Part shown: positions 41,328 to 52,635 of the stretch, piece by piece
How positions within the stretch are numbered: position 1 is the first letter of the stretch
Layout of the letters: each line of letters begins with the position of its first letter
Assembly (NCBI RefSeq): GCF_041146795.1
Contig: NC_135177.1
Span: 24,092,560 to 24,156,559 of the forward strand
Source: Maylandia zebra
Taxonomy: Eukaryota > Chordata > Actinopteri > Cichliformes > Cichlidae
Direction of reading: 5' to 3'
DNA length: 64,000 bases
Notes under the pieces: model-generated
The model's database searches: none
What the model was told of the DNA's origin: nothing
Seen by the model: the letters and a program-made list of their open reading frames with translations, nothing else
Translations under genes and position numbers: made by a program

Positions 41328-42342
41328 ATGGGATTGGTGCAATACTCTGTGGCCCTCCTGATGTTATCCACACAGTTGGTGCTCAGCTTTCCCACAGTAA
41401 GACTTTTTTTCTTTAACCCAGTCGCCTTAATTATTGCATACACTTTTATCAAATAAGAAAAATAGTTGACATGAGTGAATGTGGCATGGATGATGAGTTA
41501 ATGAGGACTTTTTCATTTTAGTGATTTATATCTATCTGTGTTGACAGCCAAAGAACACCTACAACATTGGTGGGAGAGAGTGTAAATATTGTCCTGCAGG
41601 TAGGAAATGTGTGATAACTTGATGTGAGCTTCTATTAATATTTTTAAAATTCTGTTCATCAGTTTACATTTACTCAGAAATATGAATCTCGTTTAGGTAC
41701 CGTGGTGTGAAGTATGGTTCTTTCTTGTCTGTGTGTTGTTTTGATTTTCTGCATTGATGAAAAATGACGCAGGCTGAGTTCGTGCAGTATGACCACATCC
41801 TTCACCGATACTCACTCCGAGTCAGCAAGTCTTTCCTCTTGTTTTTTCTGTTCTCACAGGTATGTATCAGAGTGATTGTACAACATGTGAACACTGTCCT
41901 GCTGGAAGTTACACAACTGACTTGAACTATGAAGATGAATGCCATCTCTGCTTTGGAGACTGCAACCCTAGTAAAGAAAGTTTTCATTTCCACCTTTAAT
42001 GATTTCATCAGGATTTTGATATACCCGTGATCTCTGGGTTTCTATAAAAAGCTGATAAACCATTAATAGTAACTCCACATGTACTGTGATGACTACTCCA
42101 TATAATAATCTCTATTTCACTCTTTCTCAGAGTTGCATCTTAAAGTGGTTCAGAACTGCACCAGTACGTCTGATATTAAATGTGACTGCGAGGATGGTTT
42201 TAGATGCATCAGGTGGGCCCATGACAAAAAGAACTGCTTGTCTTGTGAGAAGATGCCAGACCCAACCCCAACCAGTAAGTACCGAGAAGAACACTTTGAA
42301 TTCTCATGTCAGATAAGCTCAAACCAACAGTGGGCAAAATGA
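41328..42342 (+). CDS. Truncated cd27-like duplicate: signal peptide plus cysteine-rich domains, no membrane exon
   Basis: Four exons copy the first four of the complete receptor downstream: 41328-41396, 41548-41599, 41860-41970 and 42131-42274, all with intact donors and acceptors. If exon 4 is read through its donor, the frame closes with TGA at 42340-42342, giving a 147-aa secreted protein: signal peptide (MGLVQYSVALLML...), TNFR cysteine-rich modules (CEHCPAGSY, CDCEDGFRC) and a short unrelated tail. Only five residues differ from the complete copy over 125 (T to N, R to L, F to L, M to I, T to A). No transmembrane or cytoplasmic exon follows before unit B. It could be a soluble decoy, an alternative 5' end spliced to the downstream exon 5 at 52987, or an unexpressed relic. 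Confidence 0.55.
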
Positions 42343-42648
42343 CCAGTGTCAAAGCAAACAACTTTACCGCAGCCATTAAAAAACAAAAGAAAAAAAATAG
42401 CTGACAGGATCTGTAATCTTAGCTCTGGCTCCCGTTATTATCAGATCATTCTGAGAACAGGTTCCTCTCAAGTTGCCATGAATATGCAAAACTTGTCTAA
42501 TATGAACAGGTTTGAAAATATTCCTGGAAATCTTTATGCTCTCTAAAAAATGCAATGCCATCAAGCTGACATGAAAGTGTCACAAAGGAAATGCTTTTCT
42601 ATGTTCTAGAGTACTCTTTATAATAATCTCTATTTCACTCTTTCTCAG

Positions 42649-42775
42649 AGTTTCATTTTAAAGTGGTTCAGAACTACACCAGTACGTCTGATATGAAATG
42701 TGACTGCGAGGATGGTTTTAGATGCATCAGGTGGACCCAAGAGGGAAACTGAGTGTCTCGTGAGAAGATGCCAAA
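42649..42775 (+). pseudogene. Dead third copy of cd27-like exon 4
   Basis: Preceded by the same TTTCTCAG acceptor. It reads K-FHFKVVQN-Y-TSTSDMKCDC..., then stops in frame (TGA at 42750-42752) after RWTQEGN. A conserved Cys has become Tyr, and the splice donor is lost. It continues without a break into sequence like that downstream of iffo1 (see 42786-43370), so it belongs to a separate rearranged duplication unit. Confidence 0.8.
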
Positions 42776-42785
42776 CAACTAAAAT

Positions 42786-43370
42786 ACAAATGCTTTAGTG
42801 AAATCAGTGTATGATTCCTGCAATGTTGTAAGCATGAAAGTGTGTTTAAAGAGCTCAATGAAGTCTGTCCACAGTTACACACTAAAAAGAAAAAGCAAAA
42901 ACTTTTGTTAAGCCACAGAAATCTGTTTGCTTTATTTAGCTTTTTAGGGGAAATGATGGCAGAGAAAAGGCAAAAGTGTTTTTGATTTCTGTCTTCCCAC
43001 ATCATGAAGCCCTACTTCAAAATATTTTTAGTTTAGAAAATTTCACCACACAATCTGATGACAATCGTGTACAACTCCAAATGTTTGACTTCACTGCTTT
43101 AAACATTAGGAAAAAGTAATTGTGGCCAAAAAGCGTCACTGCAGAGCGGCTGCATGCAATATGTCAAGAAAGCTGAATGAATAAAAGATGCAAATGAGCA
43201 AAAACAACACGCGCAGTTATTATTTGTAAAAACCAACATTTCCCTGTATTACAATCAGATGAGTTTTAAATATGGTCAAACACCAACAACAGTCATCTGG
43301 AGGCACTTTAATTCAAGATAAACACCTTACAATATTATAAATAGAAAGCCAAATACACAGTCATCCTTTT
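42786..43370 (+). repeat. Relic of a third duplication unit
   Basis: This stretch matches 40116-40620 (unit A) and in part 48175-48560 (unit B). Shared phrases include CAAATGCTTT, GATGGCAGA, GTTTTTG-TTTCTGTCTTC and GAATGAATAAAAGATGCAA. It joins directly to the dead exon 4 copy, showing that a third unit existed and collapsed. Confidence 0.7.
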
Positions 43371-44279
43371 GATGATTTTAACAATATTTAGAAGAAGAAA
43401 ACACCCGTGTCATGAACAGGGCACGTGGCAGGCAGAAACATTCCACTGTGTTGACACTTTTACAGATTACCCTTAATACAAATTTTAGACGACAGTGTAA
43501 AGATGCCAGGCAATTTTCTATCAGAGTGACTGATCACTGCACGACAAATGCTCTTTATCAATCAGTCTAAAACTTCATACAGATACGTTTTATTTAAATA
43601 GTTATCGTGACAATAAGCTATTGTATTTATTTCATAACCCGACACCTTTCTTACCGTCCAAAGTTTTAAATAGATGCAGACTGTCAAGTGATTTATCTGT
43701 GATGACTAATTATGAACACTCATCTAACAGGGTAATAATGCAAACTTCTGCATATTACCACACTCCTATATTTTTTTTATACTGAATGAGGAAATGAAGA
43801 CGAAAGAAATGAAGAAATGAAGTTTGTTCAGTTTGTTGAAGAAAACCCATCACCCAGTAGGTTAGCTTCACACAGCTTGTTACTCCAGTGACTCATCTGA
43901 GTTTCTGTGGTTTCAGTAAACCTGCTTTTTCTTACACACTCAATAAATAACAATTTGAATGAACGTAATAAAATCATGGAAAGGATTCCCACGTGATTAG
44001 CATTACGCAATTTTGTTGGTCCAGCTTAAGGTACTTGAGCTGGACCAACTTAGTTGGTTCATCATCAATTCATCCAACTTTTGCAGTTGATTCCAACTTA
44101 AATCAATTGACTTACTGCTAATAGAAAAACATTTATTAATGTGGAAATCCGTTCCATGATTGTTTTAAGTTCATTTAAAGACTTATACTTTGGTGTGGTG
44201 AGCATTTCGCCAGTCTCACACAGCGAGACAGACAACCAGCACAGGTAATCAAGATTCACCATCATCAATTCACCTGACG
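43371..44279. other. Non-coding stretch between duplication relic and hAT element
   Basis: AT-rich, no gene. It contains a short perfect inverted repeat, TTGGTCCAGCT (44016-44026) and AGCTGGACCAA (44038-44048), with an 11-base loop, possibly the tip of a small inverted-repeat element. Confidence 0.5.
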
Positions 44280-45262
44280 CAGTGGTTCCCAAGCTTTTTT
44301 TGCTGGGCCCCCCTTGTTTTACAAGAAAAATGTTCGCGCCCTCCCCCCTTCTCGCGCGTGCACGCGCGCACGCACTAACACATCCTCCAACCACACACAC
44401 CCATATTTTGCTCCACTGCCGTTTATTTCACACCTCAAACATTTAGTAAACAATTAAGCAAATACAAGTAATCTGCAATAAATTACAGGTAGTAATAAAA
44501 TAAACTACTAACTCTTACGCTGCGTCGCACCTACACGGGTATTTTTGAAAACGCAGCTGTTTCGTCCACACGTAAACGGCGTTTCGAATCACCGAAAACG
44601 GAGATTTTTTAAACTCCTTTTTTGCCTTTATGTGTGGACGAGGAATACAGAGTTGGTCACGCAATGTCAAAGGTATGTGCCTTTTTCACGTCACGCTGTG
44701 CACACGTTATTTTTTACATGAGATGAATTGCAGAATGGCAGATAGAGACAAAATACTGTTAATCTGACTATCTTCAGGTTTTACACATCTTACATATACA
44801 CACGCAGTTACTGTCCCTCCATTTAGAAAGGCAGAGGCGTCAGGGTGTGATTATTTTATGTGTAGTTTTTATTTTTTTTTCATGTGTAATAATATTCAAC
44901 ATTGCTATCAATACATTTTTCAAAAAATGCCTCTCTGTGCAAAATGGGTTTAAAAACATAAACAACTGTGGGATACTGTTTGTCCTGATTAACATGAGAG
45001 CCCAGCGCTGCTCCCATGAAGGGAAAACCAATTCTGCAGGGGAGACCTACCTCGGCACTTGTGCAGGTGAAACCAAAGGGAAGATATCCTTCACCATATT
45101 TTCTAGTCTTTGGCTTAGAATGAAGTTGGTTTGGAAACATATTCAGCGATGCTTCATTTCCTGCTTTGTGTTTGTGGGCGCCCCGTGCTAGCGGTTTCCA
45201 AGCATTTTGTTTGTCCAAGCATTTTGTGGGGCCCGCCCCGCCCCACACTTTGGGAAGGTCTG
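44280..45262. mobile_element. hAT-type non-autonomous transposon, 983 bp
   Basis: The left end CAGTGGTTCCCAAGC and the inverted right end CAGACCTTCCCAAAG share CAGnnnTTCCCAA. Flanks ACCTGACG (44272-44279) and ACCTAACG (45263-45270) form an 8-bp target duplication with one mismatch. The element begins GCTGGGCCCCCCTTG and ends in a GGGCCCGCCCCGCC-rich zone. It has no transposase. It lies between duplication units. Confidence 0.8.
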
Positions 45263-45289
45263 ACCTAACGGAAGCCAAAGCCAACAAAA

Positions 45290-45370
45290 TTGTGCAAACT
45301 CCACGCAGAAAGGTGCCGGTCGGTGGATTCAAACTCAGGACTTTCCTGTTGTGAGGCAACAGTGCTAACA
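45290..45370 (-). mobile_element. Fragment of second-family SINE (antisense)
   Basis: The reverse complement contains GTTAGCACTGTTGCCTCACA and the B-box region leading to a body start (GCGTGGAGTTTGCACA). It abuts the hAT right flank, so the fragment predates or was cut by that insertion. Confidence 0.6.
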
Positions 45371-45863
45371 ACTACATCATCATACACTCCATGCTTAAAA
45401 AATAGGAATACTATGATTGCAAAGCTTCATACAGAATTTTCATTATGTTTTATATCTCTGACAGGTTAAACCACAATAAATACTAGTTGGTTTCATAACC
45501 GCAGTGATTTGCCTGTTGTTTAAAATCCCGTGTGATCTTGTGATATCGCGAGTCCAGGCAACTAACCACTCTTGCTAGCACTTATCGCTTCATCTCAACA
45601 AGAATACGTTTAACGAGTGTTAAGTTGTTGAATTTAATGGAGATTGCATATGTTTTAATTACATTCACCACAGAAACATAAAATAATTTCTGTTCAAATT
45701 ACAAGTCAGACTCTTGTAAATGTGATGACTACCCAATTTCACTTTTGGAGTGCAGGGGGCAGGACTTAATAAATGAACGCTAGTGGAATAATGTGTTAAG
45801 CAGGTATTTGTTCCACGAATTTGTTTAATTTGGAACAAATCTAATTGTGTTTACTGACTCTAG

Positions 45864-45985
45864 CTGGAAGTGGCCACAGCTAAAGGGACATGAATCCACC
45901 CCTGAACAAGTAGTACATGGAGATGTGCTCGATGAAGAGAGGCCCGGATGTTCAGATGGAGACTCATCACGCAGAGCAGAGACAG
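45864..45985 (+). pseudogene. Dead duplicate of iffo1 exon 8
   Basis: Matches 36485-36615: CTGGAAGTGGCCACAGCTAA, then ATGGAGATGTGCTCGATGAA and GAGAGGCCCGGATGTTCAGA. It carries small deletions (loss of TGCAGGAGA), an insertion creating an in-frame TAG in AACAAGTAGTACATGG, and a donor changed from GT to GC. It cannot be used as an exon. Confidence 0.9.
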
Positions 45986-48861
45986 GCGCGCACACACTGG
46001 CTTGACATTATTCTTTATTTGTTCATCTATCCACTTTTCTTTGGTAACACTGGTAGCTACATTAAATATGTAATTTATAATTTATTTAAATAAAGAAACA
46101 TTTCTTAAATGGGTAATAGGACATTACAGTGTACAACAGGTGTATGCATTTTTAATGAAGATTTATTAAAGTTATTAACTTTAAAAACATATTTTTATAT
46201 AATTTTATCTTTTTTCCCCATGTATTTTCATTTATAACTTCTTTATACGGCTGATACAAATGACTAAAGTTGAAGACCCTCAACTGACTAAATGTGCTTA
46301 CAGGAAAGCATTGCGTGACTCATTCATTATACACAAACCTTTTTTTACTGCCTTGCATCTGCATTTATAGTTCACCTCCTCTCTGTATTTGAAATAAATT
46401 AATTACATACAAAGCAATCTTAACTCATAACTAATTAATTTACTAAGCAAAAGATAAAAGAAAAGCAGAAAACTCCAAATATTATGTGTCAGACTAACAT
46501 CATACCACCTTCTGTACAGCGGTGCTGTTCAGAGAATATATACATATATGTCAGCTTATCAGTGAGAAATATAGAAAATGGATTTCTCCATACTGTAGAA
46601 AATTTTAGAAAGGTTGGGGCACCAGTAGTGTCACCTAGAACATTTCACATGAAACACATCTGAAATACCACGAACACTGGAGTGTTTGAGGTTTGTAGTT
46701 TTGAGGACCTCCGAGAAGGTGATGAAAACGAAGGAAGTACGTTTTTTTCTTTTTTCTGTTTTAAATTTAAAGTAGATTGTGAATCAACAGGAAATCGCTT
46801 AAAAAACTAAATATAGATGCTGAAGCTATTTCACCAAGGTATAGAATTGAACCTACGTTTTGCACATGGAAAAGAAGCGCAAAGCAAAACTGTACCATAA
46901 GAAACAATCAGCAGTATAACCTATAAAATAAAATATGCTGACCTACTCCAAATGGACTATTACATTTGTTCTATCTAGATTTCCTTTCCTTATGAAAAAA
47001 GTGTTGCCGGTGAACACATCACATACCTCATTTTTGAGCACCTTTAAACTCATGCATGTTTCTACACAGGAAGACATACAGCAGACAGCTGTCATGTGGA
47101 CACCACCTCCATCACACCTCTATTATTATACAAGGCAAAAACTTTATTAATCTCGAGGGACTCATTGCAATAAGAATAGAAACATTAGCAGAAAAAGAAA
47201 AACTGTGTGGTGTCAGCAGAAATATATACAAAACACAACAAAATGAAGCTCAACCATCAAAGAGCTACGATCAGAATCTACAGATAATCCCAACAGCATA
47301 AAATATAAACATTAATGTGAATGTGCGTAGAAAGTGGCACAGTGTTAATAATAAAAGTAAAAAGGCCTGTAAAGGGAACAGTATTGTATTTTCTATATAT
47401 TCATTCTGCCTGTAGGCAATTGGACATGCATAATTTGGCTTGTCATTTAATATTACACTAATATATGTTGCTGTGGAACTAGGCAGCTCATGCTCTCCTT
47501 CAAGATATAATGCATTTTGGGGTCAACTTGAAATAAAGGCAGATGTGGAATGTACATGTGAGGTCAGAGGTCAAATGTAACATGATATTTTGACGCAAAC
47601 TATAATGCGATATTCGGAATTCCCGTATACCAGGACCATAGTTTACTAAATGTTGGCAATACAAAAAAAAGGTTTTGAAGGTTAAAGGCATTTTATCACA
47701 GTTTGACCTCATTTCACTTTTGAAGAAGAGGTCAGAGGTCCAAAGTAACGTTATATTTAGAATCCCCGTATATCATTCCCATTATGCCTATGTGATGTCA
47801 CTAGTTGGAAATATCTCTATATAGTATTTGTATCGATTTGTAACCATATTTATCAGTTTTTAGAAAACACATCTTTTATCTTAAACCTTTTCAGTGCATC
47901 TGTCCTATTTTTTTTTTTTTTGGGGGGGGGGGGCCTCTAGCATAACTAAGCAATTTAAGAAGACTTTTACTAGTTCAGATGCACAGGAGAAGAATGAAAC
48001 TCACTAACAGTCTAAAGCAGTTGCCTAAAATGACAAATGGAATGAGCTGTTTTTTGATGGAGACCACCAGTAAAATTGAGTCAGATATTTTTCCAGTAGT
48101 ACTCTTTCTTTATGAGTGTGTGCTTAGAAAAGTCTATTTAAAATTTTCACTTCAGGAAGATCGACAACTGAAATGCAAATGCTTTGGTGAAATGACTGTA
48201 TGATGGCTTTGATATTGCGTATGTAAATGAAATATAGTCTTGAATATATACTTTTCTTTCAAATCTAGAGATAAATCAAGATTCTCCAGTTACAACCTGG
48301 AAAGAAACTAAAAAAAGACACTGATTAAGACAAAGTGAGACATTTGCTGTATTTGGATATCCAGTGGAAATGATGTCGTAAGGACAAAAAAACAAGCAAA
48401 AAAAACCCTGATAAAGACTTTGAGTTGATATGTGTTGAACTGTTTTGCTTGCTGAATTCCTCCAAGAATTAAGTTGGAAAAGCTTTAGAACCCTTTTAAA
48501 AAAAATTTGATTGATGAACAACAAGGACAAAAGTGTTTAGGTACATCAAGATAAATCACTTTGGGCTAAAAAGAGTCATTGCAGAAATGCTGTGTTTCAT
48601 ATGTCAATATGTTACTTGGCCACCAGCCAAGTGTGTAGTAACCACGCGTTGCCCATCTGGGTATTCCCATGTTTTGACATAGGTAGGGTAGTACATTCCT
48701 GTGGAAAACTTCAGATCTTCCAACATAGACTGGTATCCTGCTGACATGGAATTCCAAACCGCCTTTGCAGTGCACTCCAAATCTACACTCCTTTGTACAG
48801 GTGCAATGGGTAAGGATGACCAGTCAGAGTGACAATAAATGGGCTTTATAGCATTCCCCAC

Positions 48862-49135
48862 AGTGCCAAATCACAACAGCAGTCGCCTCAAGGTGCTTTA
48901 TATTGTAAGGTAGACCCTACAATAATGCATACAGAGAAAAACCCAACAATCATATGACCAAAGCAAAGCAAGCACTTTGGCAACAGTGGGAAGGAAAAAC
49001 TCCCTTTTAACAGGAAGAAACCTCCGGCAGAACCAGGTTTAGGGAGGGGCGGGGCCATCTGCCACGCCCAGTTGTTGTGGGAGGAGGAAGACAGGACAAA
49101 AGGCACGCTGTGGACGAGAGCCAGAGATACTAACA
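48862..49135 (-). mobile_element. L2-like LINE 3' end, truncated (antisense)
   Basis: Contains GCCAAATCACAAC, CACTTTGGCAACAGTGGGAA, GGAAAAACTCCCTTTTAACA and GGAAGAAACCTCCGGCAGAA, the same 3' UTR seen in the larger copy at 53718-54603. Only this part is present. Confidence 0.75.
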
Positions 49136-49284
49136 ATAGTTTATAGAAAGCAGTTGATAGAAATTGAACGATCCAACTTATTCCTCATGTCCAAACATTT
49201 AAAGACAGCATAGAGGAAAACAAAACTCCAACTGAGGGGAATGAAAGTGAGAAAGAAAAGCATTTTCTGTCCACCTTAGTATTA

Positions 49285-49450
49285 AACTTAAATGTGCTTC
49301 TTTTTCTTTTTCCTCTTCTTTTTGCTTGTCCCTTTAGGGGTCACCACAGCATAGCATCCGTCTCAAACTTGCTCTGTTCTTAACTTCTTCCTTCTCTGTC
49401 ACACCAACACTCTGCACGTCCTTACTCTTGATATTTTCGCAGGTTTGAAT
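49285..49450 (-). mobile_element. RTE-like LINE 3' tail (antisense)
   Basis: CTTTTTGCTTGTCCCTTTAG followed by GGGTCACCACAGCATAGCAT is the inverted 3' tail of the family whose coding end is at 13685-13985. This insertion is specific to duplication unit B. Confidence 0.65.
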
Positions 49451-49937
49451 TGGCTAAGATTTTATGTCAGATGCTCTTTCTCATACAACTTAAGTGGGGA
49501 CAGGACATGAAGGTAACTGGGTTTTGAAAGAAGTCCTGTTACGTTCAACTAAACTACTTAAAGACTACAAGAACCCACTTGAAAAAGGTAAGTGTCAACA
49601 TATCAATAGTTAGCAAACTCATCCATTACCTGGTCTAAAGCTGAGTTTAAACAGAATAAAAGAAATAAAATGTGCTTAAATATGATAAAAAAAGAAGGAG
49701 GCATTCAAATCTAAAATGAAAGGTAAAGCGTCACTTTCAAACAAACGATCTGCTCATCTGTTTTTTCAAATAAAGAGTTAGAATAGTTACTCTGGCTATT
49801 TATTCCTCATGAGGTGTCGCAGTTTATATGGAAAATGATTAGGCTTTAAGGCTTTGACGTGTAAATGTTAGTCAGTTTTAGCTGCCTGCTAGAGAACAGA
49901 GTGTGGGGGAAACAGGAAGACAGGAAGATATAACCAG

Positions 49938-50277
49938 GTAAGGAAACAATGACACAGAATCAGTAGCGTGAGTAAAACGACACACACACACACAGAGAGA
50001 GAGAGAGAGTAGAAAGAGTGAGGCACATCTTGAGGAAGTTAGCAAAACAACAGAAGTAGAACAAAAGGCACATCATACTGAAGGTAAAAATAATTGTTTT
50101 CTTTCTTTCTTTCTTTCTTTTTTTCTTTCTTTCTTTCTTTTACAATTATCGTTTTATTGTAATAGTCTTTATTTGTGATACTAACTTGGTAGTTGCGTTA
50201 GCTTTTATAGATTTTGATCCTTGTCCTTTTCGCAGTGGTGTTTGTAGACGATTGGCAGCTTTACATCTGTCCACAGA
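49938..50277 (+). other. Inferred 5' UTR intron and second non-coding segment of the cd27-like gene
   Basis: ACCAG|GTAAGG at 49937/49938 and TTTTCGCAG|TGG at 50235/50236 would remove a 298-bp intron and leave a 42-bp 5' UTR before the ATG. A TTTC microsatellite (about 50098-50140) lies inside. The inference rests on splice-site quality and on conservation of the acceptor in unit A, where the matching donor is GC. Confidence 0.35.
50098..50140 (+). repeat. TTTC microsatellite
   Basis: Run of TTTC units with one TTTTTC interruption, upstream of the cd27-like start codon. Confidence 0.9.
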
Positions 50278-52554
50278 ATGGGATTGGTGCAATACTCTGT
50301 GGCCCTCCTGATGTTATCCACACAGTTGGTGCTCAGCTTTCCCACAGTAAGACTTTGTAACCCATTCGCCTTAATTACTGCATACACTTTTATCAAATAA
50401 GACAAATAGTTGACATGAGTGAATGTGGCATGGATGATGAGTTAATGAGGACTTTTTCATTTTAGTGATTAATATCTATCTGTGTTGACAGCCAAAGAAC
50501 ACCTACACCATTGGTGGGAGAGAGTGTAAATATTGTCCTGCAGGTAGGAAATGTGTGATAACTTGATGTGAGCTTCTATTAATATTTTTAAAATTCTGCT
50601 GTCTGCTTGTCAGTTTAAACTTACTCAGAATTATTATTAAAAATGAATCTCTATTTTGTACAGTGGTGTGAAGTATGTTTTTTTCTGTCTATGCATTGTT
50701 TTTTTTTCTGCATTGATGAAAAATGACGCAGACTGAGCTTGTGCAGTATGACCACATCCTTCATTAATATGCATTCTGAGTGTGCAGGCTGTCTGCTCAC
50801 ACTGCTTGTCGTCAAGTTGTTTGCATTGGTTTCTTTCTGTTCTTACAGGTATGTATCAGAGTGATTGTACAACATGTGAACACTGTCCTGCTGGAAGTTA
50901 CACAACTGACTTGAACTATGAAGATGAATGCCATCGCTGCTTTGGAGACTGCAACCCTAGTAAAGAAACTATGAGTCATTTCTACCTTTAATGATTTCAT
51001 CAGGATCATGCTATACCCGTGATCTCTGGTTTTCTATAAAGAGCTGATAAACCATTAATAGTAACTCCACATGTACTGAGATGAATAGTCTCTAAAATAA
51101 TCTCTATTTCACTCTTTCTCAGAGTTTCATCTTAAAGTGGTTCAGAACTGCACCAGTACGTCTGATATGAAATGTGACTGCGAGGATGGTTTTAGATGCA
51201 TCAGGTGGACCCATGACAAAAAGAACTGCTTGTCTTGTGAGAAGATGCCAGACCCAACCCCAACCAGTAAGTACCGAGAAGAACACTTTGAATTCTCATG
51301 TCAGATAAGCTCAAACCAACAGTGGGCCTTATGGCAAACAAAACAACTTCTAAAGCTGAGAAAATGACCAGTGTCAAAGCAAACAACTTTACCGCAGCCA
51401 TTAAAAAACAAAAGAAAAAAAAATAGCTGACAGGATATGTAAACTTAGCTCTGGCTCCCGTTATTATCAGATCATTCTGAGAACAGGTTCCTCTCAAGTT
51501 GCCATGAATATGCAAAACTTGTCTAATATGAACAGGTTTGAAAATATTCCTGGAAATCTTTATGCTCTCTAAAAAATGCAATGCCATCAAGCTGACATGA
51601 AAGTGTCACAAAGGACACTTTTCTATGTTCTAAGTATATTTTATGAAGAACCAGCAGAAAATAATCATTCTAATCTGCAGCACTCCAACGCTCTGCACAG
51701 ATTGGTAGATCATAGTTTTGCCTGCTTCTTGATTTATTCAAATTGCTTCCATAGCCTTGTCTTCTAAAAAAACCAAACAACCCAAAACCCTAACTAGCTG
51801 TATAATACTTGATCATTCTTGCAGAGTGCCAAACAGCAGGGCTGTGTTTGGCCCCGACAAAATGCAAGCGAGTTATTAAAAATAAATAGTGACATATTTT
51901 TAAACATGTCACTGCTGACCAAGTAGTATTTCTGGCACACCCACCACTGCAGAGCACGGTGTCACACTGCACACTGTACAGAGTAAATTTGATGGTCAAA
52001 GATGCAGCACATTTTAAATCAAAATTGTAGAATTTCAGTTGAAGGAGGCTGCAGTAAAGGCTTACCCGAGCATCTTAAAGGAGGAAACACAGGATTTGGT
52101 GATGTCCATGACTTCTAGACTTAGTCATTTTTCATCCAAGTATTAAAAACAGTTCTTATATTTAATGTTAGTTCTTTAGTTTGTTCAGTTAATTTTGAAA
52201 CTCTGAACAGGGGGACTGAAAATGTCTGTATTTTTTTAAAACCCCTGTGGGAAAAAAACCTGAAAGGCTGCCCTTCAGTCACGTCATGTTTGATTTAAAA
52301 TCCACTGTTGTGGTGTGCAGATGCAAAACTGCAAAAACTGTTTCACTGTCCAACAAAATATCAAACTAAGTGTGTAAAAGAGGATGGATCTGAAAAATGA
52401 AGCCAGTGTAGAAGTGGCTTAAATGTGGATTCTTTGTAACAGCCAGCAGGGGGCGACTCCCCTACAAGTAATAAACAAACGGGGTTAAACTAAAATGAAT
52501 TTGTTTTCCCAGTGCACCCAGGTTATCAAGTTCTGAGGAACAGTTTTTGTTTGT

Positions 52555-52635
<81 letters not shown>

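Larger units (their letters stand above)
45986..49850. other. Non-coding body of duplication unit B
   Basis: Corresponds to the iffo1 3' flank in unit A. Nothing coding is expected. A near-repeat of GAGGTCAGAGGTC occurs twice (about 47560 and 47728), each followed by a similar stretch ending in CCCGTAT. A G-run lies at 47922-47932. A 48604-48861 minus-strand open frame is discussed among the findings. Confidence 0.5.
45864..51620 (+). repeat. Tandem segmental duplication, unit B
   Basis: Second copy of the segment at 36485-42610. It has lost iffo1 exon 9 (sequence equivalent to about 36915-37505 is missing). It has gained a stretch at 48608-49135 and an RTE-like LINE end near 49290-49445. 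Similarity is patchy in the middle and near-identical over receptor exons 1-4. After about 51620 the sequence is unique and leads into the remaining exons of the complete receptor. Confidence 0.85.

Noticed and set aside
44847-45191. Hydrophobic frame that could look like a membrane exon for the truncated receptor copy
   Set aside because: It lies wholly inside the hAT element, is AT-driven and has no splice-site or stalk context.
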